A stretch of 49,612 nucleotides of DNA, taken from Bacteroidetes bacterium UBA1860. GTDB lineage: Bacteria > Bacteroidota > Rhodothermia > Balneolales > Balneolaceae. A model generated the notes under the pieces. It searched no databases, was not told where the DNA came from, and saw only the letters and a program-made list of their open reading frames with translations. Both the position numbers and the translations under genes were made by a program. The number at the start of each line of letters is the position of its first letter. The stretch's first letter is position 1. Of this stretch, positions 8,630 to 16,453 are shown one piece after another. Location: the NCBI GenBank assembly GCA_002338335.1, contig DDIC01000053.1:13411-63022 (forward strand). Reading direction: 5' to 3'.

Positions 8630-8652
8630 ACAGCCCTTTCTGCTTGGGCTGT
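8630..8652. terminator. Hairpin between convergent antiporter and ppgK-like genes
   Basis: ACAGCCC (8630-8636) and GGGCTGT (8646-8652) form a perfect 7-bp stem with a 9-base loop in the convergent gap. On the minus strand it is followed only by TTTAC, so it is a weak terminator for the kinase gene, and it may also serve the antiporter gene. Confidence 0.4.
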
Positions 8653-8703
8653 GCGCGCCGAGCTGAGTGCACAAGCTGTGCGCCTGACAATTGCGAATTT
8701 TTT

Positions 8704-9468
8704 TTACAAGTAAAAGACCTTTTGGTCGCGTTTTTGATCCGCCGCCACAAGAGCTGCTCCCACCATACTGGCATCATTTTCGAAAGCCGCTGGTTTCACT
8801 GGGGTTTGAATCTTGATATAAGGGAGAGTCTTTTCCGCATTCTTACTGAGCTGTCCACCAATAATGAACAGATCTGGGTGGAAGATTTGCTCATATGCAT
8901 TCAACACAAACTCTAGGCGTTTGGACCATGCCTTCCGGTTGATCCCTTCCTCCTTTCGAGATTTGTTTGAGGCTCGGTCTTGGGCAGAGATTCCACGCAT
9001 TTCGATGAGCCCAAGCTCTGTGTTGGGCACAAGTTGCCCATCGATAAACAACGCGGACCCAATGCCTGTCCCGACCGACAAAAACATCACCACACCCGCT
9101 TCATTTTTGCCTGCACCCAGATGTAGCTCAGCGATTCCACCCGCATCGGCATCGTTCAAGAAATAGACATCGGTATCAATCACCTCAGAGAACAGATCCA
9201 CGGCATCCATATCTTCCCACGCGCTATCGAGGCGACGGGCTGACAACACGCGCCCTCGTCTGACAGATTCTGGGATCGCAATGCCTATGGGGCCACGCCA
9301 CTCAAAATCGGTGGACACAGCTTGATGAATTCTAGAGACAATTTTGTGAGGTGAGGTCCCTTCTTTGACCTTCTTGGCGATCACCTCTGAGGTATATTTC
9401 CCTTTGTCGGTGTCAAAAATACACGCCTTAATGGCTGCTGTTCCGATATCAATGCCAAGGACTTTCAT
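8704..9468 (-). CDS. ppgK: ROK-family kinase, polyphosphate glucokinase-like
   Basis: A 254-residue ROK/ASKHA sugar kinase. The pattern most closely recalls actinobacterial polyphosphate glucokinase: catalytic-site NDADAGGIAELHLGAG, then SVGTGIGSALFIDGQLVPNT with ELGLIEMRG, and HPDLFIIGGQLSKNAEKTLP near the end. The family phosphorylates glucose with polyphosphate or ATP in the cytoplasm; the donor here is not determined. The N-terminal phosphate loop reads DIGTAAIKA where ROK kinases usually have DIGGTxxK. The gene starts 3 bases after the secA stop, so it is probably expressed from the secA promoter. No metabolic link to SecA is evident. Confidence 0.8.
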   Translation of the reverse strand: MKVLGIDIGTAAIKACIFDTDKGKYTSEVIAKKVKEGTSPHKIVSRIHQAVSTDFEWRGPIGIAIPESVRRGRVLSARRLDSAWEDMDAVDLFSEVIDTDVYFLNDADAGGIAELHLGAGKNEAGVVMFLSVGTGIGSALFIDGQLVPNTELGLIEMRGISAQDRASNKSRKEEGINRKAWSKRLEFVLNAYEQIFHPDLFIIGGQLSKNAEKTLPYIKIQTPVKPAAFENDASMVGAALVAADQKRDQKVFYL

Positions 9469-9471
9469 AGG

Positions 9472-12400
9472 TTACACCCGAATCCATCCTTGATCTTGCA
9501 TCCTCTTGGCCACCTTCCACTTAATCTTTTTGGTTTCCCCAGACTGGACATTCTTCATAGTCACAAGGTCGTTTCTACCTGGTTCGGATTCAACCACTTC
9601 AGGGGATTTTTTTACTTGGAGCGGACCTGTGGATGTGGCTCTTGCACCTGTGCCAGAGATACCCGTCGCGGAAGGGGCTGTTGGGGCCGTCATTTGAGGA
9701 GCAGAGAAGCCCATATTCGTTGATTCCTGATGCTGCGTTTTGGCTTTGGAGAGTTCTACTTTAGCTTTAGGGGCTTGTGCTCGTTGGACGCGCTGTGCAG
9801 GTTGATCTCCTGGTCGAGCCTCCGGCACGGCTCGCCATACCATGGAGATAATGTCTTGATGGATCGTTCCAAGCAAGTCTTGGAACATTTCGAACGCTTC
9901 ACGCTTATACTCCACTAAGGGGTCTTTCTGACCAAAAGCTCTGAGCCCAATCCCTTCTTTCACGGCATCCAATTCACGCAAATGCTCCATCCACTTATCG
10001 TCAATCACAGACAAAATCGCAGAGCGTTCAAGGGCGCGAGGCAATTCATGCCCCCGGGTATCCATCAACTTTTGGGTATCGGTCACCACGCGGAAACGAC
10101 GTGATCCATCATTGAAAATCACTTGAATACGCTCTGGCAGCTGACCGTCGTCCCCTTGTTGCAGCTGTTGTAACATCGCAAACAGCGGCTCAGCGACTCT
10201 CGATTCTTTAATTCGGTAGAGCTCTTGTGCCTGGTGGATGAGCTCATCGGTGACAGCATCTTCACCTTTTTTGACCCACTCTTCGGTGTCAACCGTGACC
10301 GGTAATGCCAACAAACGCAACAAATCCTCTGCAATGGCTTCATAATTGCCTGTTGCAAAGTGTTCACTCACGACCGAGCTCACAAAATCGTCCAACATAT
10401 TAAGTAGATCGCTCTCCACATTCTCGCCCAAGAGTGCGTTGCGACGTCGAGCGTAAATCACATTACGCTGGTTGTTGAGCACATCATCATACTCGAGTTG
10501 ACGCTTACGAATACTGAAATTGTTTTGCTCCACTTTTTTCTGCGCTCGCTCCAAGGATTTTGTAATCATGGAGTGTTGGATCACCTCTCCTTCTTGGAAG
10601 TTGAGTCGATCCATCCACTTGGCAATGCGATCTGTTCCTCCAAAAAGAGCCATCAACTGATCTTCAAGGGATACATAAAACTGCGTCTCTCCTGGGTCCC
10701 CTTGTCGTCCCGCTCGACCCCGAAGCTGAAGGTCAATCCGGCGACTTTCATGTCTTTCTGTACCAATAATGACCAAACCGCCACGCTCTTTCACCTCGTC
10801 GGTCAGTTTAATATCGGTTCCACGACCTGCCATGTTTGTTGCAACAGTGACGGCCCCAGGCTGACCCGCCCGAGCCACAATCTCAGATTCTTGAGCATTT
10901 TGCTTGGCATTCAAAACACTATGGTCTATCCCAGACCGCTTCAGCATTCGGCTCAAGGTCTCCGATACATCGACGCTTGTAGTCCCAACCAGGACCGGCT
11001 GGCCGTTTTTGTAGACCTCACGGATTTTTTCAATCACTGCATTAAACTTCTCTCGCTTGCTTCGATAAATGAGATCCTCGTGATCGAGTCGAGCAATCGG
11101 TTTGTTGGTCGGAATTACCACCACATCCAGACTATAAATCTCATTGAATTCTCCCTCTTCGGTCGCAGCGGTTCCCGTCATACCTGAGAGCTTATGGTAC
11201 ATCCTGAAAAAATTCTGCAATGTAATCGTCGCATACGTCTGGGTAGCAGCTTCCACACGAACATTCTCTTTGGCTTCAATTGCCTGGTGGAGGCCATCAC
11301 TGTAGCGACGTCCCGACATGACCCGTCCGGTGTGCTCATCCACTATTTGAACCTTGCCATCCTGGACGATGTACTCTTCATCCTTCACAAAAAGTGTGTA
11401 GGCCTTCAATAACTGATTCACCGTATGAATCCGATCACTTTTTTCGGCAAACGATTTGTTGAGCTCTGTTAGGCGATCTTGACGAAACGCTTCTGCTTTG
11501 GCGGGATCCGAGAGCTTGTCAGCCTCTTCCCCAATCTTGACCGTTTCTTCTCCCATATCTGGGATAATGAAAAAGTCTGCATCTTCCCCTTGCTTCGTGA
11601 TGAACTCACGCCCTTTATCGCTCATTTCGATGCTACGCTGGCGTAACTCAACAGCATAAAAAAGCTCTTCATCCACCTCAGGCATCCTCTTGGCATTCTC
11701 CTGGAGGTAGAAGTTTTCGGATTGCGTGAGCAAGCTTTGATACTTCATGTCTTGGAGCATTCGACGAAGCTTGCGGTTTTTGGGGTATCCTCGTTGTGCC
11801 CGAAGCAGCGCCAATCCTGCTCCCTCGGCGTCTCCCTCCGCTTCTAATTTTTCGGCCTGTGTCACCAAGCCAGCCACCAATTGCTGCTGAGCCTTGACCA
11901 GTGACTCTATTCGCGGCTTCATCACGACATATTTTTCAGACTGGGTATCCTCTGGAACTGGACCCGAAATAATCAATGGCGTTCTCGCCTCATCGATAAG
12001 AATGGAGTCAACCTCATCTATAATGGTATAATGGTGCCCTCGCTGAACTAATTGATCTGGGGTGACCACCATATTATCGCGAAGATAATCGAAGCCAAAC
12101 TCGTTGTTGGTACCATAGGTGACGTCGGCTCTGTAGGCTTCGCGTCGATCCTCTGAATTAGGCTGATGTTTATCGATGCAATCAACACGCAAACCGTGGA
12201 ATTCAAAAATCGGCGCATTCCACTCTGCATCCCGCTTGGCTAGATAATCATTCACCGTAATTACATGCACACCTCGCCCAACGAGCGCATTGAGGTAGGC
12301 CGGGAAGATGGCCACAAGGGTTTTTCCCTCTCCCGTCTTCATTTCAGAAATCATCCCCTTGTGCAAAGCAATGGCTCCAATGAGCTGAACGTCGTATGGA

Positions 12401-12831
12401 ACCATCTGCCAGGTCACTTCAGAGCCAGCGACCTTCCAGCTTTGTCCCACAAATCGACGACACGTTTCTTTGAGTACCGCATAAGCTTCAGGTAAAATCT
12501 CATCCAAGACCTCTTCTGCACGTTCCAGCCATTGCTTCCTCAAGGCTTCAATAGAATCGGCAATTTCCTTAGCCTCAGCAGCTGTGCGGGTAGATTCACG
12601 ATCCTCTGATTGGGCTCGTAAATCCTTGATTTGATCATCAAGATCTTGGCCAGCATCGATGATCTTCTGTTTGAATTCAGCCGTTTTTCCTTTGAGTTGC
12701 TCATCGGAAAGCCCTTGCACGGGGGCCTCCATGGCATGGATTTGTTCGAGGATCGGCGTGAGCGATTTGAGATCTTGCTCGCTTTTTGAGCCGAATATCG
12801 TCGTTAAGACACTATTGATTGAAAACTTCAT
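9472..12831 (-). CDS. secA: Preprotein translocase ATPase SecA
   Basis: Motor ATPase that drives secretory proteins through SecYEG. At 1119 residues it is longer than E. coli SecA (901), largely from an insertion of about 150 residues between the Walker B motif IIDEVDSILIDEARTPLI and the distal preprotein-binding segment, a feature known in Bacteroidota. Walker A is MKTGEGKTLVA. The motifs MAGRGTDIKL and QLRGRAGRQGDPG are intact. The C-terminus has GRND, the lead-in to the usual zinc motif, but no cysteine follows; the protein ends in a basic stretch, KKIKWKVAKRMQDQGWIRV (see findings). A promoter candidate TTG-N21-GAACTTTG (12921-12890) precedes it, overlapping an inverted repeat. Confidence 0.97.
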   Translation of the reverse strand: MKFSINSVLTTIFGSKSEQDLKSLTPILEQIHAMEAPVQGLSDEQLKGKTAEFKQKIIDAGQDLDDQIKDLRAQSEDRESTRTAAEAKEIADSIEALRKQWLERAEEVLDEILPEAYAVLKETCRRFVGQSWKVAGSEVTWQMVPYDVQLIGAIALHKGMISEMKTGEGKTLVAIFPAYLNALVGRGVHVITVNDYLAKRDAEWNAPIFEFHGLRVDCIDKHQPNSEDRREAYRADVTYGTNNEFGFDYLRDNMVVTPDQLVQRGHHYTIIDEVDSILIDEARTPLIISGPVPEDTQSEKYVVMKPRIESLVKAQQQLVAGLVTQAEKLEAEGDAEGAGLALLRAQRGYPKNRKLRRMLQDMKYQSLLTQSENFYLQENAKRMPEVDEELFYAVELRQRSIEMSDKGREFITKQGEDADFFIIPDMGEETVKIGEEADKLSDPAKAEAFRQDRLTELNKSFAEKSDRIHTVNQLLKAYTLFVKDEEYIVQDGKVQIVDEHTGRVMSGRRYSDGLHQAIEAKENVRVEAATQTYATITLQNFFRMYHKLSGMTGTAATEEGEFNEIYSLDVVVIPTNKPIARLDHEDLIYRSKREKFNAVIEKIREVYKNGQPVLVGTTSVDVSETLSRMLKRSGIDHSVLNAKQNAQESEIVARAGQPGAVTVATNMAGRGTDIKLTDEVKERGGLVIIGTERHESRRIDLQLRGRAGRQGDPGETQFYVSLEDQLMALFGGTDRIAKWMDRLNFQEGEVIQHSMITKSLERAQKKVEQNNFSIRKRQLEYDDVLNNQRNVIYARRRNALLGENVESDLLNMLDDFVSSVVSEHFATGNYEAIAEDLLRLLALPVTVDTEEWVKKGEDAVTDELIHQAQELYRIKESRVAEPLFAMLQQLQQGDDGQLPERIQVIFNDGSRRFRVVTDTQKLMDTRGHELPRALERSAILSVIDDKWMEHLRELDAVKEGIGLRAFGQKDPLVEYKREAFEMFQDLLGTIHQDIISMVWRAVPEARPGDQPAQRVQRAQAPKAKVELSKAKTQHQESTNMGFSAPQMTAPTAPSATGISGTGARATSTGPLQVKKSPEVVESEPGRNDLVTMKNVQSGETKKIKWKVAKRMQDQGWIRV

Positions 12832-12875
12832 ACCCTAAATATACGGGAATCGGTGGTGAGTGGAGAAGCAAGGTT

Positions 12876-12897
12876 GAACTTTCAGCGTTCAAAGTTC
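12876..12897. promoter_or_regulatory. Inverted repeat over the secA promoter candidate
   Basis: GAACTTT (12876-12882) and AAAGTTC (12891-12897) are perfect inverted arms 8 bases apart. On the minus strand one arm lies within GAACTTTG, the best -7 match for secA (TTG at 12921-12919, spacer 21). An operator or an RNA hairpin is possible. Confidence 0.35.
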
Positions 12898-12993
12898 GCA
12901 GAATCTTGTTATTTTTCTCAATTACATTAAAAAACGTTTGAATCTCTCTTGGATTGCCCAATACACCAGATTCAACACAAGTGTCAGTCCGTT

Positions 12994-13020
12994 TTTAAGG
13001 TCGAATAGTTTAAGGTCGAA
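12994..13020 (+). repeat. Tandem 12-bp direct repeat in the rpmH leader
   Basis: TTTAAGGTCGAA occurs exactly at 12994-13005 and again at 13009-13020, a period of 15 bases, ending 8 bases before the rpmH ATG. Both copies contain AAGG, so either could act as a ribosome-binding site. Confidence 0.75.
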
Positions 13021-13028
13021 CGAGTCTC

Positions 13029-13184
13029 ATGAAGCGTACATTTCAACCAAGCCGTCGCAAAAGAACCAACAAACACGGTTTTCGCAAACGCATGCTCACA
13101 TCTGATGGGCAAAACGTCATCAATCGCCGTCGTGCGAAAGGGCGTAAAAAGCTCACTGTGAGCAGTGAAAAAGGGCCAAAGTAG
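13029..13184 (+). CDS. rpmH: 50S ribosomal protein L34
   Basis: A 51-residue basic ribosomal protein, unmistakable from MKRTFQPSRRKRTNKHGFRK and the continuation RMLTSDGQNVINRRRAKGRK. It assembles into the large ribosomal subunit. It heads the conserved rpmH-rnpA-yidC cluster and overlaps rnpA by 20 bases. dnaA, often upstream of rpmH in other bacteria, is absent; secA lies divergently instead. Confidence 0.97.
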   Translation: MKRTFQPSRRKRTNKHGFRKRMLTSDGQNVINRRRAKGRKKLTVSSEKGPK

Positions 13185-13614
13185 CCAATCTTCTCGGCTA
13201 GTCGGTCAACGACTTCGCCTTCCCCGTGCAGCTATCTTGCGTGGGAAAGATCGCTTTCAATCCCTTTTTTCCTCCTCTACCGTGCTTCGTCAACCGCATG
13301 TTCAATTACGCTTTCGGGTAAGCCCAAGTACTGAGCCTTCTCAACAAACGGCTTTTGTGGTAAGCAAGCGTCATGGCAATGCCGTGACTCGCAATCGTCT
13401 CAAGCGTCAAATGAGGGAGTGTTACCGAAAGAATCAACATGCATGGCGTCTAGAGGGAGAGCTTTTACCTACTCAACACCGCTCAGACGCGTTGTCGGTA
13501 GATGCATTGTTTATGATCCAATCCTCAAACGTCGATTCCACACAATTAGAAACCGAGATGCTTACGCTCATGAATCAAGGGCAAGAGCGTCTCAAAACAT
13601 GGGTTCATGGATAG
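13165..13614 (+). CDS. rnpA: Ribonuclease P protein component
   Basis: Protein subunit of RNase P, which with its RNA trims the 5' ends of tRNA precursors. The 149-residue frame holds the entry motif LPRAAILRGKDRFQSLF and the signature RNR helix HGNAVTRNRLKRQMRECYR. The start is GTG at 13165, 20 bases inside rpmH; an in-frame stop sits two codons upstream and no other ATG precedes the conserved part, so an earlier start is excluded. A late TTG at the ILRGK position is the only alternative. It overlaps yidC by 8 bases. yidD, often between rnpA and yidC, is missing. Confidence 0.9.
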   Translation: MKKGQSSQSSRLVGQRLRLPRAAILRGKDRFQSLFSSSTVLRQPHVQLRFRVSPSTEPSQQTAFVVSKRHGNAVTRNRLKRQMRECYRKNQHAWRLEGELLPTQHRSDALSVDALFMIQSSNVDSTQLETEMLTLMNQGQERLKTWVHG

Positions 13615-15469
13615 AAATACCATTATCGGATTTGTCCTGATTTTCATCATCATGATGGCATGGTCGTGGACCTCTATGCCTATGCCTGAAGAATTAGAAG
13701 CTCAACGAATAGAACAACTCCGTCAGGATTCCTTGGCTGCCTTGCAAGAACAAGGGATTGAACCCGCGTTTGATGACTTAATGGGGGCCGATCGTCAGGG
13801 CCAATCTGGAACATCGACGTTTCGAGATCGTCGCGATTCCTTTGACCCGTTAAGCACGCCAACAACCGGAGCCTTTGCACCTGCTGACGGGTTTTTTCCT
13901 GCCGAAACTCGCTCTACTGTCCGCACGCCTTACATGGAGATTGAATTTAGTTCTATGGGTGGCGGCCCAGCGTCGATTCGATTCCTCGACTATCAAACCT
14001 GGGACAAAAAGCCCGTTCAGATGGTACAGGATACCACAAGATCAGCCTACAATGTGGGCTTTTTGAGTCAAGAGGGGCAAAATATTGAGACCAGAGGTCT
14101 CATGTTTGAGCCGCTGTTTGAAACCAGAATCGAGCGAAATCTCGCGGAAGGTGAGTCCGTTGAAATCAGTTATCAATACCTCACCGCTTCTGGAGGGCAC
14201 ATTATTCATACCTATACAGTAGATGGGGATGGCCATGAATTAGACTTTGACGTTCAGTTCGAGGGGTTACAGACTCAAATATTTGATCAAGCGGTGGATG
14301 TAAGTTTTGCGACCGCCCTCGTTCCAACGGAGAAAGACCTAACCCAAGATGGTCAGTATAGTAGTGCCTATGTATTCGCAGGAGATGAATTGGAGCAATT
14401 TCAGTTGACAGAAGGAGGGCGTGACCAAAATCGGATTAATGGGGAGATTGGATGGGTCTCAACTCGGACAAAGTTTTTTACGCAGATTATCAAACCTCGC
14501 ACGGTCTCCGAAGCTGCACTACTCACAGGAGAAGTGACAGGAGACCCCAAAGAGCCACTCACACGTCATCGGTATCAATCGTCTATTCAGCTTGATATCC
14601 GTGACACACAGCGCGCCTCCATGGAGCTCTATGTAGGTCCATTGCGCTATTATGATTTACGAGAATTTGACGACCATGCCTACGATATGGCAGAAGTGGG
14701 CTACTCCTGGATGCGTTGGTTCTCTGACCCACTTGTTCGGTTTGTCATTATCCCTTATTTCACCTTTTTTAGTGGGTGGATTGGCAACTATGGCGTGTTG
14801 ATTATTCTGTTTGGCGTCCTTGTCAAATTGGTTCTGGCTCCATTGACCTTGAGTAGTTTCAAGAGCATGGCTGCGATGCGTAAGCTTCAACCAGAAATGC
14901 AGGCACTGGCAGAGAAATACAAAGAGAATCCACAGAAGCGTCAGCAGGAGACCATGAAATTGTATCAGAAGAATAAAGTGAATCCTATTGGTGGATGTCT
15001 ACCGATGCTGTTACAGTTTCCCATCCTGATTACACTGTGGCAGTTTTTCCAGGGCTCTATTCTTATCCGTCAAGAGTCTTTTTTGTGGGCGCAAGATTTG
15101 TCAGCACCCGATTATTGGCTCAGTCTACCGTTTGCTATTCCCTTTTTAGGGGATCAACTGGCTGGGTTTGTGCTGCTCATGGCTGGATCGATTGTGCTGC
15201 AAACTCAGCTTTCTGGAAGTATGTCATCTGCACCCACAAGTCCTGGGATGCCCAACATGAAAGTGATGATGTATATCATGCCCTTCATGCTTCTGTTTTT
15301 CTTCAATAACTTTGCGGCAGGGTTGAGTTTATACTATCTGGTCTTTAATGTACTCTCCGCAGGACAACAATGGCTCATTAATCGGGGGACAAACAAGGAA
15401 ATCACTCCTGCGGTAGCCACAGTATCGACCAAAAATAGGTCAAAGAAATCATCCCCGAAATCCAAGTAG
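13607..15469 (+). CDS. yidC: Membrane protein insertase YidC
   Basis: Inner-membrane insertase acting with or without SecYEG. The 620 residues start with an N-terminal anchor (TIIGFVLIFIIMMAWSW), a linker rich in Gln and Asp, a large periplasmic P1 beta domain (about 100-360), then the conserved five-helix core. Seen in the core are KLVLAPLTLSSFKSMAAMRK, the coiled cytoplasmic loop with PEMQALAEKYKENPQK, and NPIGGCLPMLLQFPILITLW. A basic tail (NRSKKSSPKSK) fits ribosome contact. Length and layout match Gram-negative YidC. The start overlaps the rnpA end by 8 bases. Confidence 0.97.
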   Translation: MDRNTIIGFVLIFIIMMAWSWTSMPMPEELEAQRIEQLRQDSLAALQEQGIEPAFDDLMGADRQGQSGTSTFRDRRDSFDPLSTPTTGAFAPADGFFPAETRSTVRTPYMEIEFSSMGGGPASIRFLDYQTWDKKPVQMVQDTTRSAYNVGFLSQEGQNIETRGLMFEPLFETRIERNLAEGESVEISYQYLTASGGHIIHTYTVDGDGHELDFDVQFEGLQTQIFDQAVDVSFATALVPTEKDLTQDGQYSSAYVFAGDELEQFQLTEGGRDQNRINGEIGWVSTRTKFFTQIIKPRTVSEAALLTGEVTGDPKEPLTRHRYQSSIQLDIRDTQRASMELYVGPLRYYDLREFDDHAYDMAEVGYSWMRWFSDPLVRFVIIPYFTFFSGWIGNYGVLIILFGVLVKLVLAPLTLSSFKSMAAMRKLQPEMQALAEKYKENPQKRQQETMKLYQKNKVNPIGGCLPMLLQFPILITLWQFFQGSILIRQESFLWAQDLSAPDYWLSLPFAIPFLGDQLAGFVLLMAGSIVLQTQLSGSMSSAPTSPGMPNMKVMMYIMPFMLLFFFNNFAAGLSLYYLVFNVLSAGQQWLINRGTNKEITPAVATVSTKNRSKKSSPKSK

Positions 15470-15494
15470 ACATTCGCCCAAGCCAAACACCACT

Positions 15495-16442
15495 ATGAAT
15501 TCTTGCTGTTCTCTTCATTTCCCACGCGTAGCATACGAAGGGGGTCAGCGGTGGCTTTGGAATCCTATTACCAAAAAACGCCTAGCCAATCGACCCGAAG
15601 AAAGGGTACGGCTTCGCATGATTGATTACCTCACCTTGGAGGCACAAATCCCTGCGGGTCGAATTTCACAGGAGCTGACACTTCTTTCGAATGAATTGGG
15701 GGATAAGGATCGAGGCATGAGAGCCGATATCGTGGTTTATGGCGGAGATATGGAGCCCGAAACGCTCATTGAGTGTAAATCTGCCACCGTGAGTTTGAGC
15801 AAAGAATCGGCTGTGCAAATTAGTCGGTATAATGAACATGTGGGTGCTCGGCATCTCTGGCTTAGTAATGGCCATTCCGATGCCATCTTTACCTTTGAGA
15901 ATGGGGAGCTAAAGCGTCGTCGCAAGCCCATTTATCCTAGTGCGATGTCTGTGGAGGAGCTTCGCCGAGACACATCCTACTGGATGGAGCGTGGGTTTAT
16001 TGGGCGTGGTCTTGACTCGAATGCCCAGACTTGGTTGACTCAGGTGCTTCAAGAGTTTTGGGATCCAAATCACGAATGGGCGTATGGGTACATCGATCTT
16101 GCACGCTCAGATATGGGGGTTCATGCGAGTCATTATTACCAAAGCATCCCCTTGGATGACGAAACGGATGTCGCTCTGGCATTTGTGTCACCCAATCCAG
16201 AGGAAACCTTGTTGGTGGCTATTTTGAATCAATCCCAACAAACGGTCGCTGTTTTTGTGACAGATCTGCAGGATTTGTGGACAGCTCAGCCAGAGAATAC
16301 CACGATCTATACAACGCATTCGCAGGACAGCGCCTCCCTTCTAAAGCACGTCCCCCTCAAGACCGATGAGATTAACCCGATGGTGATTTCCAATTTGGCA
16401 GGTTTTTATGAAAGTTGGTTTCGTCAACTCTATTTGTTGTAG
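15495..16442 (+). CDS. Stand-alone HsdR N-terminal-domain (PD-(D/E)XK-like) protein
   Basis: A 315-residue protein of unknown function. Residues about 20-150 resemble the type I restriction HsdR N-terminal domain found in single-domain Bacteroidota proteins: WNPITKKRLANRPEERVRLR, then the nuclease-like core RADIVVYGG (Asp) and LIECKSATVSLSKESAVQIS (ExK), followed by QISRYN. The ExK pair and upstream Asp suggest an intact PD-(D/E)XK site. The last 150 residues are not recognised. No methylase, specificity or helicase gene is nearby, so this is not a restriction system; it sits in a housekeeping run after yidC. Its end nearly abuts pepP. Confidence 0.65.
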   Translation: MNSCCSLHFPRVAYEGGQRWLWNPITKKRLANRPEERVRLRMIDYLTLEAQIPAGRISQELTLLSNELGDKDRGMRADIVVYGGDMEPETLIECKSATVSLSKESAVQISRYNEHVGARHLWLSNGHSDAIFTFENGELKRRRKPIYPSAMSVEELRRDTSYWMERGFIGRGLDSNAQTWLTQVLQEFWDPNHEWAYGYIDLARSDMGVHASHYYQSIPLDDETDVALAFVSPNPEETLLVAILNQSQQTVAVFVTDLQDLWTAQPENTTIYTTHSQDSASLLKHVPLKTDEINPMVISNLAGFYESWFRQLYLL

Positions 16443-16453
16443 TAAGTTCTAGC

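Noticed and set aside
8527..8916. Open frame with a cysteine-rich segment (CLGCARRAECTSCAPDNC) at the antiporter end
   Set aside because: It overlaps the antiporter and the kinase in other frames, has no start signal of its own, and the antiporter already ends normally, so neither a gene nor a frameshifted extension is supported.
10498..11187. 229-codon open frame opposite secA
   Set aside because: It lies wholly antisense to a highly conserved part of secA and has no recognisable domain or signal.
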